Below, piece by piece: positions 8,025 through 16,121 of a stretch of 64,000 bases of DNA. Both the position numbers and the translations under genes were made by a program. The stretch is from Achromobacter mucicolens. GTDB lineage: Bacteria > Pseudomonadota > Gammaproteobacteria > Burkholderiales > Burkholderiaceae_B. Location: the NCBI RefSeq assembly GCF_902859725.1, contig NZ_CADIJP010000001.1, positions 1-64,000 on the forward strand, read 5' to 3'. Under the pieces are notes generated by a model, which saw nothing but the letters and a program-made list of their open reading frames with translations, ran no database searches and was not told the DNA's origin. The first letter of the stretch is position 1. The number at the start of each line of letters is the position of its first letter.

Positions 8025-9260
8025 TCACTTCGGACGTTGCATCTTGCAGGTGCCCTGCACCGGCGCGGACACGTCCGCCGCGGCCAGCACCTTCACCGGT
8101 TCGAAGCCCATGTCGGTGCCGTCGGCCTTGTACTTGGCGTTCTTGCCCACCTTGGACACCACCATCGGCAACTGCACCTGATGGTCTTCGGCGCGCATCG
8201 TGTAGTCGCCCAGCGCCGATTTGTAGGTGACCTTCTCCAGCGCCAGCGCCAGTTCGGGCACCGGCAGCTTGCCGTCCTGCGGCTTGACCTGCTTCAAGGC
8301 CTCGCCCAGGAAGCGCACGCCGATCACGGTCTGCGGCTCGGTGTAGCTGGGGTAGTGGCCGGTCTTGGACTTGTAGTCCTCGGCGAACGCCGCGCCTTCC
8401 TCGCCGGCGGCCTCGATGTTGTACGGGTGCGCGATGTAATGGCCCAGCGCGACCTCGCCGGCGTTGGCCAGGTTGCCGACCTGGTCCAGGAATACCGTGG
8501 CAAAGCGCACCTTCAGGCCGGCGGCCTGCGTGGCCTTCATGAGCAGCAGCAGGTCGTTGGACCAGTTGCCGGTGACCACGGTGTCGGGCGTGGCCGAGCG
8601 GATGCGCGCGACATAGGGCGCGAAGTCCTGGATCTTGTTGACCTCGTGCAGCGTCTTGCCCACGACCTCGTAGCCGTACTCCTTGGCAAAGCGCTCGGTC
8701 GCGCCTTCCATGTCCTGGCCCCACGAGTAGTTCTGGTTGATCGCGTACACGCGCTTGCCCAGCGTGCCGTCGGCGGACATGACGGATGCCAGCGCCTTCA
8801 CGCGCAGGTCGGCGTTGGTGGTGAAGCGGAAGTGGTAGAAGTGGCACTTCTGGCCGGTCAGCTCCAGCGCTTCGCCGCCCACGTTCAGGAACACGATCTC
8901 CTTGCCCGGGTTGCGCAGGTTGTGCTTGCGCACGTCTTCCGTGAGCTGGCCGGAAATGGCCGACGACGACCCCTGCACCAGCACCTGCACGCCCTCGGCG
9001 GCCGCGGCGCGGAAACGGTCCGAGGCGCCCACGGGGCCGCCCTGGTTGTCGAATTCCACCAGCTCCAGCGGCTGGCCGTTCCAGCCGCCGGCGGCGTTGA
9101 TGCGGTCCAGCTCGTATTTGACGGCGGCGCGGAACATCAAGCCGGTCGAGGCTTGCGGGCCCGACAGCGTTTCGATCAGGCCGATCTTGACGGGTGCGGC
9201 GTGGGCGGTGGCGGCGAGTCCGGCCAGGCACAGCAGACCGGTGGTGAAAGCCAATTTCAT
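8025..9260 (-). CDS. Periplasmic substrate-binding protein of a Liv-type importer
   Basis: A 411-residue type I periplasmic binding protein (Peripla_BP_6/LivJ-like). A Sec signal peptide covers about residues 1-21 (cleavage near TAHA-AP), followed by KIGLIETLSGPQAS, the family's usual first strand. The ATG at 9260 gives a proper signal peptide; the longer upstream frame is Arg/Pro-rich and not signal-like. The C-terminus ends in a Cys-Lys-Met motif, also found in the second binding protein starting at 28711. It is the first gene of the operon and determines the imported substrate, which cannot be read from sequence. Confidence 0.92.
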   Translation of the reverse strand: MKLAFTTGLLCLAGLAATAHAAPVKIGLIETLSGPQASTGLMFRAAVKYELDRINAAGGWNGQPLELVEFDNQGGPVGASDRFRAAAAEGVQVLVQGSSSAISGQLTEDVRKHNLRNPGKEIVFLNVGGEALELTGQKCHFYHFRFTTNADLRVKALASVMSADGTLGKRVYAINQNYSWGQDMEGATERFAKEYGYEVVGKTLHEVNKIQDFAPYVARIRSATPDTVVTGNWSNDLLLLMKATQAAGLKVRFATVFLDQVGNLANAGEVALGHYIAHPYNIEAAGEEGAAFAEDYKSKTGHYPSYTEPQTVIGVRFLGEALKQVKPQDGKLPVPELALALEKVTYKSALGDYTMRAEDHQVQLPMVVSKVGKNAKYKADGTDMGFEPVKVLAAADVSAPVQGTCKMQRPK

Positions 9261-9752
9261 GCGTGTCTCCTCCGTGGAACGGGAGTGTGTTGATTTGCGT
9301 GGGTCAGACAGGCGCGCACGCCGCATCGCCCGCGCGCCGCGAGGGCGGGCAGGCGATGTGGCGCGAAGACGAGGCAATGACGCCGGCCGCGGACGCGCGG
9401 GGCGCCGGGGCGAGGCGCCGGCCGGGCAGGGCATGAAGCCGCCGGGGCGTCTGAGGATGCGCCGTCGGACGTGCCGAGGGCGCGGATGCGGTCATGCTGC
9501 CGGTGAAGTTCACCTGGTTGTCCCCTGCCTGTTTATGCGGCGTGACGCCGTGTTTTTCTGACTGACTTGCCTGAAAACGGCAGTTGATTTACGCTTTCCA
9601 AACAAGTTGTCAGGCAACTTTATTAAGTTGTCCGATAAATCATAGGGCAAGCGTTTTTCTCGTGTCAAGCAACCGATTCAGGCGTTCAATCTGAATTCGA
9701 GCCGCTGCCGCGAAAGCGACGCGGGCCGCCAAAAACAGTTTCAGGAGACAGG
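9261..9752. promoter_or_regulatory. Divergent control region between the ABC/E1 operon and the SDR-GntR pair
   Basis: This 492-base region holds no convincing gene. The half next to the binding-protein gene is GC-rich; the half from about 9540 is AT-richer and contains TTGTC-type palindromes (listed separately). It must contain promoters for both directions; no confident -35/-10 pair could be assigned. Confidence 0.6.
9567..9640. promoter_or_regulatory. Candidate operator cluster for the GntR/FadR-type regulator
   Basis: A perfect inverted repeat AAGTTG-N5-CAACTT lies at 9604-9620. A second copy of the left arm with an imperfect right arm (AAGTTGTCCGATAAAT) lies at 9625-9640, and a reverse-oriented relative (TTGCCTGAAAA) at 9567-9577. 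They share the core TTGTC-N-G-N-N-AA. FCD-type GntR proteins typically bind short GT-rich/AC-rich palindromes, and such a regulator is encoded one gene away at 10591. Binding is inferred. Confidence 0.5.
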
Positions 9753-10490
9753 ATGATTTCGTTCGAGGGGCAGGTTGCCGCCATCACCGGCGCGGGCAAT
9801 GGCATCGGCTTGGCCACGGCGCGCCTCATGGCCGCGCATGGCGCGCGGCTGGTGCTGACCGACATCGACAACGCGCGGCTGCAGGAAGTGGCGGCCGAGC
9901 TCGATCCGAGCGGGCAGCGCATCTACACGCACGCGCTGGACGTGTCGGTGTCGCACGACTGCGAACGGGTGTTCGAGGCCGCCGCCCGGCACTTTGGCGG
10001 GCTTGACCATCTGGTCCACTGCGCGGGCATCTACCCCGAGCAACTCGTCAAGGACACCAGCGACGAGTCCTGGCGCACGCTGATGCGCGTGAACCTGGAT
10101 GGCACGTTCTACGTGTGCCGCGCCGCCCAGCGCCATCTGCGCCATGACGGTTCGATCGTCCTCTTGACGTCGCTGGCAGCGCAGCGCGGCAGCTACGCGC
10201 ACGCCGCCTACGCCGCGTCCAAGGGCGCGGTGCAAAGCTTTACCCGCAGCCTGGCGCTGGAGCTGGCCCCGCAGATCCGCGTGAACGCGGTGGCGCCCGG
10301 CATCATCGCCACCTCCATGACGCACGACCTGATCGGGCAGAAGGGCGCGCAGCTGCTGGAAAGCACGCCGCTGCGCCGCTTCGGCACGGCCGAGGAAATC
10401 GCCGGGACCATCGCCTTCCTGTGTTCGCCGCTGGCGGCCTTCGTGACGGGCGAGGTCATGCAGGTCAATGGCGGGATCTATATCGCGTAA
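9753..10490 (+). CDS. SDR-family oxidoreductase
   Basis: A 245-residue short-chain dehydrogenase. The TGAGNGIG cofactor motif is at 12-19, catalytic Ser140 in LLTS and Tyr153/Lys157 in YAASK. Asp37 after beta-2 (LVLTDID) suggests NAD(H). The closing QVNGGIYIA is typical of 3-oxoacyl-reductase/sorbitol-type SDRs. A GGAG lies 7 bases before the ATG. It is transcribed away from the ABC/E1 operon and is followed by the GntR regulator gene 100 bases later, so it probably belongs to the same regulon as a second dehydrogenase step. Confidence 0.9.
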   Translation: MISFEGQVAAITGAGNGIGLATARLMAAHGARLVLTDIDNARLQEVAAELDPSGQRIYTHALDVSVSHDCERVFEAAARHFGGLDHLVHCAGIYPEQLVKDTSDESWRTLMRVNLDGTFYVCRAAQRHLRHDGSIVLLTSLAAQRGSYAHAAYAASKGAVQSFTRSLALELAPQIRVNAVAPGIIATSMTHDLIGQKGAQLLESTPLRRFGTAEEIAGTIAFLCSPLAAFVTGEVMQVNGGIYIA

Positions 10491-10590
10491 AGTTCAAGAA
10501 CGCGGCGCACCTGCCGGAACCCCCACGCGAGACATTCCTATAACCATGGCCGACGCGCCCGCGCGCCGCCCTCACGTTTGAACGATCCCC

Positions 10591-11337
10591 ATGCAGCCCA
10601 GTCAAGAACCCGATCCGGCGCGCGCCGCGCCCCGCAGTTCGCTATCGGCGGCGGTGGCGGACGCCCTGGCCGACCAGATACGCCAAGGCGTGCTGGCCCC
10701 CGGTGATCGCCTGCCGACCGAAAAGCAGCTGACCGAGATGCACTCGGTCAGCCGCGCGGTCGTGCGCGAGGCTCTGGCCCGCCTCAAGTCCGAAGGGCTG
10801 GTCACGTCGCAGCAGGGCAGCGGCGTGTTCGTCGACCCGAATTTCCAGAAAAACGCATTTCGCATCGCCGCGCCCACGCCGGGCGACAACCAGGACCTGG
10901 AGCACATCCTGGAATTGATGCTGTCCATCGAAGTCACGGCGGCGCGCTATGCGGCGCAGCGGCGCACCGAGCCCGACCTGAAGAAGATGCGGCAGGCGCT
11001 GGTGGGCATGGAGTACGCGCTCATCAACGACAAGCTGGGCGACGAGGAAGATTATCAATTCCACCAGGCCATCGTGCAGGCGACGCACAACCCGCACCTG
11101 GTGGCGCTGAACGACTACCTGGAAGCGAATGTGCGCCGCGTCATCCGCAGCGCGCGCAACAACACGGCGCGCAGGTATGCCGAGCGCATGGCCGCCGTGC
11201 AGAGCGAGCATCAGGCCATCTTTGCCGCCATTGAAGCTGGCGATTCCGACGCCGCGGGCCGCGCCGCCGAACAGCACCTGCGCAACGCGGCCGACCGGCT
11301 GCGGTTGTTCCAGGCGGAGCGCCCCGCGCCCGTGTGA
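10591..11337 (+). CDS. FadR-type GntR transcriptional regulator (FCD domain)
   Basis: A 248-residue regulator. A winged helix-turn-helix occupies about residues 18-85 (LADQIRQGVLAPGDRLPTEK, then SRAVVREALARLKSEGLV with the DNA-contacting helix). An all-helical FCD ligand domain covers about 105-235, with the metal-ligand His positions visible in FHQAIVQATHNPHL and EHQAIFAAIEAGD. It probably controls the divergent catabolic operon through the AAGTTG palindromes upstream of 9753, in response to a small acid. It converges on the SAF-domain oxidoreductase gene, with only about 20 bases between stops. Confidence 0.9.
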   Translation: MQPSQEPDPARAAPRSSLSAAVADALADQIRQGVLAPGDRLPTEKQLTEMHSVSRAVVREALARLKSEGLVTSQQGSGVFVDPNFQKNAFRIAAPTPGDNQDLEHILELMLSIEVTAARYAAQRRTEPDLKKMRQALVGMEYALINDKLGDEEDYQFHQAIVQATHNPHLVALNDYLEANVRRVIRSARNNTARRYAERMAAVQSEHQAIFAAIEAGDSDAAGRAAEQHLRNAADRLRLFQAERPAPV

Positions 11338-11356
11338 CCGCGGGGCCGGGCCGCGC

Positions 11357-12694
11357 CTACGCGAAAGTCTGCTCCATTTCGCGGCGGAACTGCACCGCCG
11401 TCGAGCGTTCGTCGTACTCCACGTCGCGCCAGCGGATGGCCTGCGACTGGCGTACGGGGTTCTTCAGCTTGACCTTGTTCGACAAGCCCAGCGGCAGATA
11501 GCCTTCCTCGACTGAATCGGGGGCAGGCATCAGGCGCCCGTACACCGTGTAGCCGCCTTCGCCGTCCAGGATCTGGCCGGCCTGCAGGTCGCGCTTGGCA
11601 GTGGCCACGACGTCGCCGTGCCAGCCCGCGGGCGCGCCGGTGGGCTCGCGCCGCAGGCCCACGCTGGCCACGCTGATGCCCAGTTCCAGGCCGATCAGGT
11701 GGTAGGGCTTGTACATGGCGGTGAAGTTGCCGCTGGGATCGGTGACCAGGCCATATTCCTGAAAGCAGCGCCGCACGTAGTCGCTGTCGGCCGCAAGCGT
11801 GACATACACGCCCCAGCGCAGATCCCGGAACACCGGCCGTCCGTCACGTTCCAGCGACGAGATCACCTCGACCTGGCCGCGATGATGCAGCATGCCGCCG
11901 TCTTCGCGGGGACGCAGCACGCGCGCCAGATCATCCACGCCGCAAGGCGGAAAGTGCAGGCCCGAGGGCGACGGCAAAAGACCCGTGGCATTGGAGACGG
12001 CCGCCATCTCGATGGCGCTCTTGGTGCCGTCCAGAAAGCTGTTGAACATCTGCGCGTTGAAGTCGCCCGCCGCCACCATTTCGGCGGTGAAGCCGTAGTA
12101 CGGCCAGACGGTGTCGGGGGTGGACGTGTGGAATTCGGGCAGATACTTGGTGCCCTTGCCCGCGGCCATGACCTCGAAGCCGCTGGCGCGCGCCCAGTCC
12201 ACCATTTCGCAGATCAGGGCGGGCTGATCGCCGTAGGCCAGCGAGTAGACGATGCCCGCTTCGCGCGCGCGGCGCGCCAGCAGCGGGCCGGCCAGCGCGT
12301 CGGCCTCCACGTTGACCATGATGATGTGCTTGCCGTATTCGCAGCAGGTGAGCACGTGGGTGATGCCGGCCGCGGCCTGGCCGGTCGCGTCGATGACGAT
12401 ATCGACGTCGGGACTGGCGATGACGGTGCGCGCGTCGTCGCAGAAATAGACCTTGCCGTTCTTGTAGGCGTCATTGATGCTGCTGGCGTTGAGCGCGCCG
12501 GCGGGCCAGCCCACACGGGTCAGCGCCGCGCGAGCCCGGTCGGGCACCAGGTCCGCCACCGCCACCAGGCGGATGCCCGGCGTGCGCGGGGCCTGGCTCA
12601 TGAACATGGCGCCGAATTTTCCGGCGCCCAACAACGCCACTCGCAAAGGCTTGTGGTCGGCTTCTCGCTGCTTGAGCAGGCGGTACAGATTCAT
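11357..12694 (-). CDS. NAD(P)-dependent homoserine-dehydrogenase-like oxidoreductase with SAF-type C-terminal domain
   Basis: A 445-residue protein. A Rossmann domain opens with VALLGAGKFGAMFM near residue 20 and contains DIVIDATGQAAAGITHV near 100. The middle region carries MAAGKGTKYLPEFH. The C-terminal ~100 residues (ATAKRDLQAGQILDGEGGY, then SKNKV-like basic segment) match the SAF/antifreeze-like domain found in a homoserine-dehydrogenase-like family used in sugar-acid catabolism. A strong GGAGG precedes the ATG. It is transcribed toward the GntR gene. The true substrate is unknown, and assignment to the neighbouring catabolic pathway is conjecture. Confidence 0.75.
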   Translation of the reverse strand: MNLYRLLKQREADHKPLRVALLGAGKFGAMFMSQAPRTPGIRLVAVADLVPDRARAALTRVGWPAGALNASSINDAYKNGKVYFCDDARTVIASPDVDIVIDATGQAAAGITHVLTCCEYGKHIIMVNVEADALAGPLLARRAREAGIVYSLAYGDQPALICEMVDWARASGFEVMAAGKGTKYLPEFHTSTPDTVWPYYGFTAEMVAAGDFNAQMFNSFLDGTKSAIEMAAVSNATGLLPSPSGLHFPPCGVDDLARVLRPREDGGMLHHRGQVEVISSLERDGRPVFRDLRWGVYVTLAADSDYVRRCFQEYGLVTDPSGNFTAMYKPYHLIGLELGISVASVGLRREPTGAPAGWHGDVVATAKRDLQAGQILDGEGGYTVYGRLMPAPDSVEEGYLPLGLSNKVKLKNPVRQSQAIRWRDVEYDERSTAVQFRREMEQTFA

Positions 12695-12775
12695 GGCGCG
12701 GGCTCCTCCCGGGTGGGGCGTACGACTCCACAGGATAGTCCCAAACGATGACGCCTGAACAGGATTCAGCCGGAG

Positions 12776-13336
12776 TCAGGCATCTGCCGTATAGAGCTCG
12801 CCGGCCAGCACGTTGCGCCAGTTCTGCCAGTTGATGCGCGGCCTGTCCGTCACCTCACGGTTATAGGGCGCATCGAACAGAATGTGTTTCCAGCGCGGCC
12901 GCGCGGCGCCTTCGATATGCGGCTTGTCGTCGATCAGCAGATGGCCCTGCACCAGCGTCTTGTCCTTGGTCAGGATCAGCCGGTTGGTGGCCTCGCGGCC
13001 CAGGTTCTTTTCCACCCACAGGTATTTCTCGGCGACGCAGTTCTCGAACTGCGACAGCGGCGACGAGCAGATCCGCACGTCCATGCCCAGCGCCAGCAAC
13101 TCGTTGAAGGCCTCCAGCGCGCCCGGGACCGGCGGCAGGTTGCGGATGAAGCCCGGCGCGGTGTAGATCGCCTCGGCCATCCCGCGTAGTTCGGGGGCGT
13201 AGTCTTCGCGGATGTAGAAGGACTTGCGGTTCTCGAACGCCACGGGCGCGACGTCAGGGTGGCGCGCGCGCCAGGCGTCGATGAAGGCGTGTTCAAAATC
13301 GGCCAGCACGCCGTCTTGATCCAGCAGGATGATCAT
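12776..13336 (-). CDS. 5'(3')-deoxyribonucleotidase (HAD superfamily)
   Basis: A 186-residue HAD phosphatase of the NT5C family. The nucleophile motif is DQDGV at residues 6-10 (Asp6 nucleophile, Asp8 general acid). Motif II Ser lies in ICSSPL, motif III Lys near LTKDKTLV, and motif IV is LIDDKPHIEG. It would dephosphorylate deoxyribonucleoside monophosphates in the cytoplasm. I chose the ATG at 13336 (MIILLDQDG) rather than a start seven codons earlier, because family members begin directly before the first strand. Confidence 0.85.
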   Translation of the reverse strand: MIILLDQDGVLADFEHAFIDAWRARHPDVAPVAFENRKSFYIREDYAPELRGMAEAIYTAPGFIRNLPPVPGALEAFNELLALGMDVRICSSPLSQFENCVAEKYLWVEKNLGREATNRLILTKDKTLVQGHLLIDDKPHIEGAARPRWKHILFDAPYNREVTDRPRINWQNWRNVLAGELYTADA

Positions 13337-13372
13337 GGGGGGCCCAGGAAGTGGCAACCGTACGATTGTGCC

Positions 13373-13903
13373 CTAGCCGCCGAGCGGCCGGGATTGCGCC
13401 ACGATGCGGTAGCGGCTGCCGCCGGTCAGCGACTCGGACGCGACCAGCACCATGCGGTCGTAATGCCAGGCCAGCGGCGCGGGCGCGTCGCCGGGCGGCT
13501 CGGCCTGCGTGATGTTGCGCAGCAGCGTGACGTGCGGACGGAAAGGCTGGGTGGGCGGGGTGAGCCCGTAGCCTGACAGCCACTGCCAGAGATCGTCATG
13601 GGCTTGCTGCAGGCCGGGAGGCGTCTCGGCGGGGCCCACCCACAGGATGCGCTGGCGGCTGAACACCCCATAGCGTTCCAGCGGCACGTCGCCCGGCGCG
13701 ATCCCGCGTTCGGGCGTGGCGGCGGCCAGTTCATCGGCCAGGGCGCTGTCGACCGGACCCAGGAATGCCAGCGTCAGATGCAGCGTCTCGGTGCGCATGG
13801 CGCGTCCGCCGCATGTCAGCCTTGCCTGCTCCGCCCAACCGGCAAGAGACGCCGCCAGCGAAGGGGACGGCCATAGCGCATAGAAGAGGCGGAGGGTGGA
13901 CAT
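13373..13903 (-). CDS. thpR: RNA 2',3'-cyclic phosphodiesterase (2H/LigT family)
   Basis: A 176-residue 2H phosphoesterase. Both catalytic HxTx motifs are present: HLTL at 42-45 and HVTL at 124-127. The opening RLFYALWPSPSL is typical of ThpR. The enzyme opens 2',3'-cyclic phosphates at RNA ends. It stands 36 bases upstream of the deoxyribonucleotidase gene on the same strand, so the two may be cotranscribed. Confidence 0.9.
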   Translation of the reverse strand: MSTLRLFYALWPSPSLAASLAGWAEQARLTCGGRAMRTETLHLTLAFLGPVDSALADELAAATPERGIAPGDVPLERYGVFSRQRILWVGPAETPPGLQQAHDDLWQWLSGYGLTPPTQPFRPHVTLLRNITQAEPPGDAPAPLAWHYDRMVLVASESLTGGSRYRIVAQSRPLGG

Positions 13904-13967
13904 GCGCAGATTGTAGGACGCCCAATCGCTATTGCACGCTCCCGCCCTGCGCGGAGGGCCGGCCGGG

Positions 13968-14849
13968 TTACGGCTTGGGGCGCCGGGTCAGTCCGGTATC
14001 AAAGCGCTCGACGCCGGGGCGCGCCGTGCTGGGGCGGGCCGCTTGCGCGGGGGCGGCGTCGGCCGAAGCGGGCCGGTCAAAGCGCTCGACGCCGGGCCGG
14101 GCAGGGCGGTCAAAGCGTTCCACGCCGGGGCGGGCAGCAGGACGGTCGAAGCGCTCGACGCCGGGGCGGTTCAGCCGCTCGACGCCGGGACGATCCAGCC
14201 GTTCCACGCCTGGACGATCGAAACGTTCGACGCCCGGCCGCGCAAAGCGCTCGACCCGTTGCGGCGTGGCGGTCTTGGCCGCCGCGCTTTGCGCCGCTTC
14301 CTGTTCGCGCTTGGCGATAATCTCTTCGGCGCGCTGGTGGTGCGGCGCCATCTTGCGCACCATCACCCGGCCGTCGCGCGGGAAGTAATTGATGCGGCGC
14401 GCGTGCACGTCGCCCAGATCCTGCGCCTTGACGGGGATGCCTTCGGTCTTCAGGTAGTTCAGGACGAATTGGCCGTTGCGCTCGCCGATGTTCATCTGCT
14501 GCATGGCCGCCAGCACGGCGCCGCCGCCGAACACCTTGGCTTCCAGGCGGTCGCGCGAGGCGCCGGCCTTGAGCAGCTCGTTGATCAGCACTTCCATCGC
14601 AAAGGCGCCATAGCGCATGGTGGCCGACGCGGGGGACTGCATGTCGCCCTCGGGCAGCATGAAGTGGTTCATGCCGCCCACGCCCGTCACCGGATCGTGG
14701 ATGCACGCCGCCACACAGGACCCCAGCACGGTCGAGATCATCATGTTCTCGTTGGTGACGTAGTACTCGTTGGGGAGCACTTTCACTGCCTGAGATTGGA
14801 ACGCGCTGTCGTAGTAGTGACGTGTTGCGCGGGCTTCAAGAGCGGCCAT
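13968..14849 (-). CDS. cheD: Chemoreceptor glutamine deamidase CheD with repeat tail
   Basis: A 293-residue protein. Residues 1-190 are a complete CheD domain: catalytic Cys45 in LGSCVAAC, His62 in GGMNHFMLP, and the later GGGAVL and [12 protein letters not shown] segments. CheD deamidates chemoreceptor glutamines and interacts with CheC. The C-terminal ~90 residues are unlike ordinary CheD: after a short helical segment ([14 protein letters not shown]) come eight copies of an RPGVERFD-like unit. The ATG at 14849 is preferred; a TTG 23 codons upstream is in frame but has no better ribosome-binding site. No other chemotaxis gene is nearby, so it is an orphan locus. Confidence 0.88.
   Translation of the reverse strand: MAALEARATRHYYDSAFQSQAVKVLPNEYYVTNENMMISTVLGSCVAACIHDPVTGVGGMNHFMLPEGDMQSPASATMRYGAFAMEVLINELLKAGASRDRLEAKVFGGGAVLAAMQQMNIGERNGQFVLNYLKTEGIPVKAQDLGDVHARRINYFPRDGRVMVRKMAPHHQRAEEIIAKREQEAAQSAAAKTATPQRVERFARPGVERFDRPGVERLDRPGVERLNRPGVERFDRPAARPGVERFDRPARPGVERFDRPASADAAPAQAARPSTARPGVERFDTGLTRRPKP
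13996..14257 (-). repeat. Eight-copy VERF(D)-RPG coding repeat in cheD
   Basis: Eight units of V-E-R-(F/L)-(D/N/A/T), mostly spaced by R-P-G, are encoded. On the + strand the unit reads approximately TCAAAGCGCTCGACGCCGGG, with several synonymous variants (AAGCGCTCGAC, AAGCGTTCCAC, CAGCCGCTCGAC, AAACGTTCGAC). Copies begin near 13998, 14078, 14108, 14143, 14167, 14191, 14215 and 14242. Spacing is 24 bases in the central array and longer where extra Ala/Pro residues intervene. Confidence 0.9.
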
Positions 14850-15212
14850 GGGACGGATATCTGGGCAAAAACGGCGATTGAGACACTGAAATGCGAGCGG
14901 AAGCGGTAATTGTGACAAAAAATGTACAAAAATGTCGCTTTATTCTTGCATATCCCGGCAGCGCTTGGAAGAAAACTGTGTAAATACGACCAAAGCGTCG
15001 TTTATTGGAACTCGTACCTGTCCCCCGCACGCAAAACGCCCCGCACGGATGGCAGGCAGTCATCGTACACAGGGCTTTTGGGGGTCTTTCCCCGGATCAC
15101 GGGGAGGAAGGGGCGTCAAACGGACCTTTAGACCCGCCGGCAGATAAGACACAGACGGCGGGCCGGGCGCGGACGGCAGAACCCGAGGGGGCGGGCCCCC
15201 CTTGCAGCGGGG
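14850..15212. other. Gene-free interval between cheD and ftsX
   Basis: This 363-base interval shows no credible gene. It should contain the cheD promoter (AT-richer around 14900-14960) and the 3' end of the ftsEX transcript. A weak inverted repeat CCCGCCG (15133-15139)/CGGCGGG (15156-15162) lies downstream of ftsX but has no T-run. Confidence 0.5.
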
Positions 15213-16121
15213 TCAGAATCGGGTGCTGCGCGTGACCGACCAGCGGGCCGACAGCGCGCCGAGCGCGGCGGAGGCGACGACCGCGCCGATCAGGACGGGG
15301 GCGCCCGGCAGGTGCAGGGCGAACTCCGCCCCGTAGCTGCGGGCCAGTCCCAGCAGGGCCTCGTTCAAGGGCGACAGCGCGACCGCCGCGACCCCGATGG
15401 CCAGCAAGGAGGCCAGGGCGCCGGACAGCGCACCCAAGTAGAGGAACGGCCGGCGCACGAACGATTCAGTGGCGCCGACCAGCCGCGCCACGCCGATTTC
15501 CTCGCGTTGCGACAGCGCCTGCATGCGCACGGTGTTAAAGACGGTGGCCAGCACCACGACCGCCACGCACGCGGCCAGGAATCCCAGGCCGATCCGCGCG
15601 AAGCGCAGGATGGCTTCCAGCCGCTGGACCCAGGCGCTGTCCAGCTGTACGAGGTCCACGTGGTTCCATTGCTTCCAGGCCGAGGCCAGCGTGTCGGCGC
15701 GTCCGGCCAGGTTGTCGCCATCGGCCAGCGTGACGACGACCGCATCGGGCAGCGGATTGCCGGGTAGCACGGCCAGCGCCTCCTGCCAGGCGGGGTTGGC
15801 GCGCAGGTCGGCCAAGGCGCTTTCGCGGCCCACCACGCGCACGGCGCGCACGTCCTGCGGGTAGTCGTCCTTGATGCGCTTGGCCACGTCCGCGGCGGCA
15901 CCCGCCGGGGCGTCCACACGCATGAAGACGGTGACTTCCGGCGTGACGGACATCTCCCGCGCCACGGGTTGCACCGACACCAGGATGGCGCTGCCCAAGA
16001 GCGGCAGCGCCAGCGCCAGCGCCATGACCAGCAGGTTGGCGAGCGAGGAAAAGGGTTGTTTGATCAGCCGGCGCAGCGTGACCAGCAGCGCGTAGCGATG
16101 TTGCCGCAGCCAGGCGTTCAT
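15213..16121 (-). CDS. ftsX: Cell-division ABC-like permease FtsX
   Basis: A 302-residue inner-membrane protein with four predicted helices: one near residues 22-45 (LLVMALALALPLLGSAILVS), a periplasmic domain, then three in the C-terminal half (IGLGFLAACVAVVVLATVFN; YLGALSGALASLLAIGVAAV; APVLIGAVVASAALGALSA). The cytoplasmic loop ALSQREEIGVARLVGATESF is the signature FtsX segment contacting FtsE. FtsEX activates septal peptidoglycan amidases. The ATG overlaps the ftsE stop by 4 nt. Confidence 0.94.
   Translation of the reverse strand: MNAWLRQHRYALLVTLRRLIKQPFSSLANLLVMALALALPLLGSAILVSVQPVAREMSVTPEVTVFMRVDAPAGAAADVAKRIKDDYPQDVRAVRVVGRESALADLRANPAWQEALAVLPGNPLPDAVVVTLADGDNLAGRADTLASAWKQWNHVDLVQLDSAWVQRLEAILRFARIGLGFLAACVAVVVLATVFNTVRMQALSQREEIGVARLVGATESFVRRPFLYLGALSGALASLLAIGVAAVALSPLNEALLGLARSYGAEFALHLPGAPVLIGAVVASAALGALSARWSVTRSTRF

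Noticed and set aside
14919-15235. Several 60-80 codon frames between cheD and ftsX
   Set aside because: They overlap each other in different frames, have no motif, and lack ribosome-binding sites.
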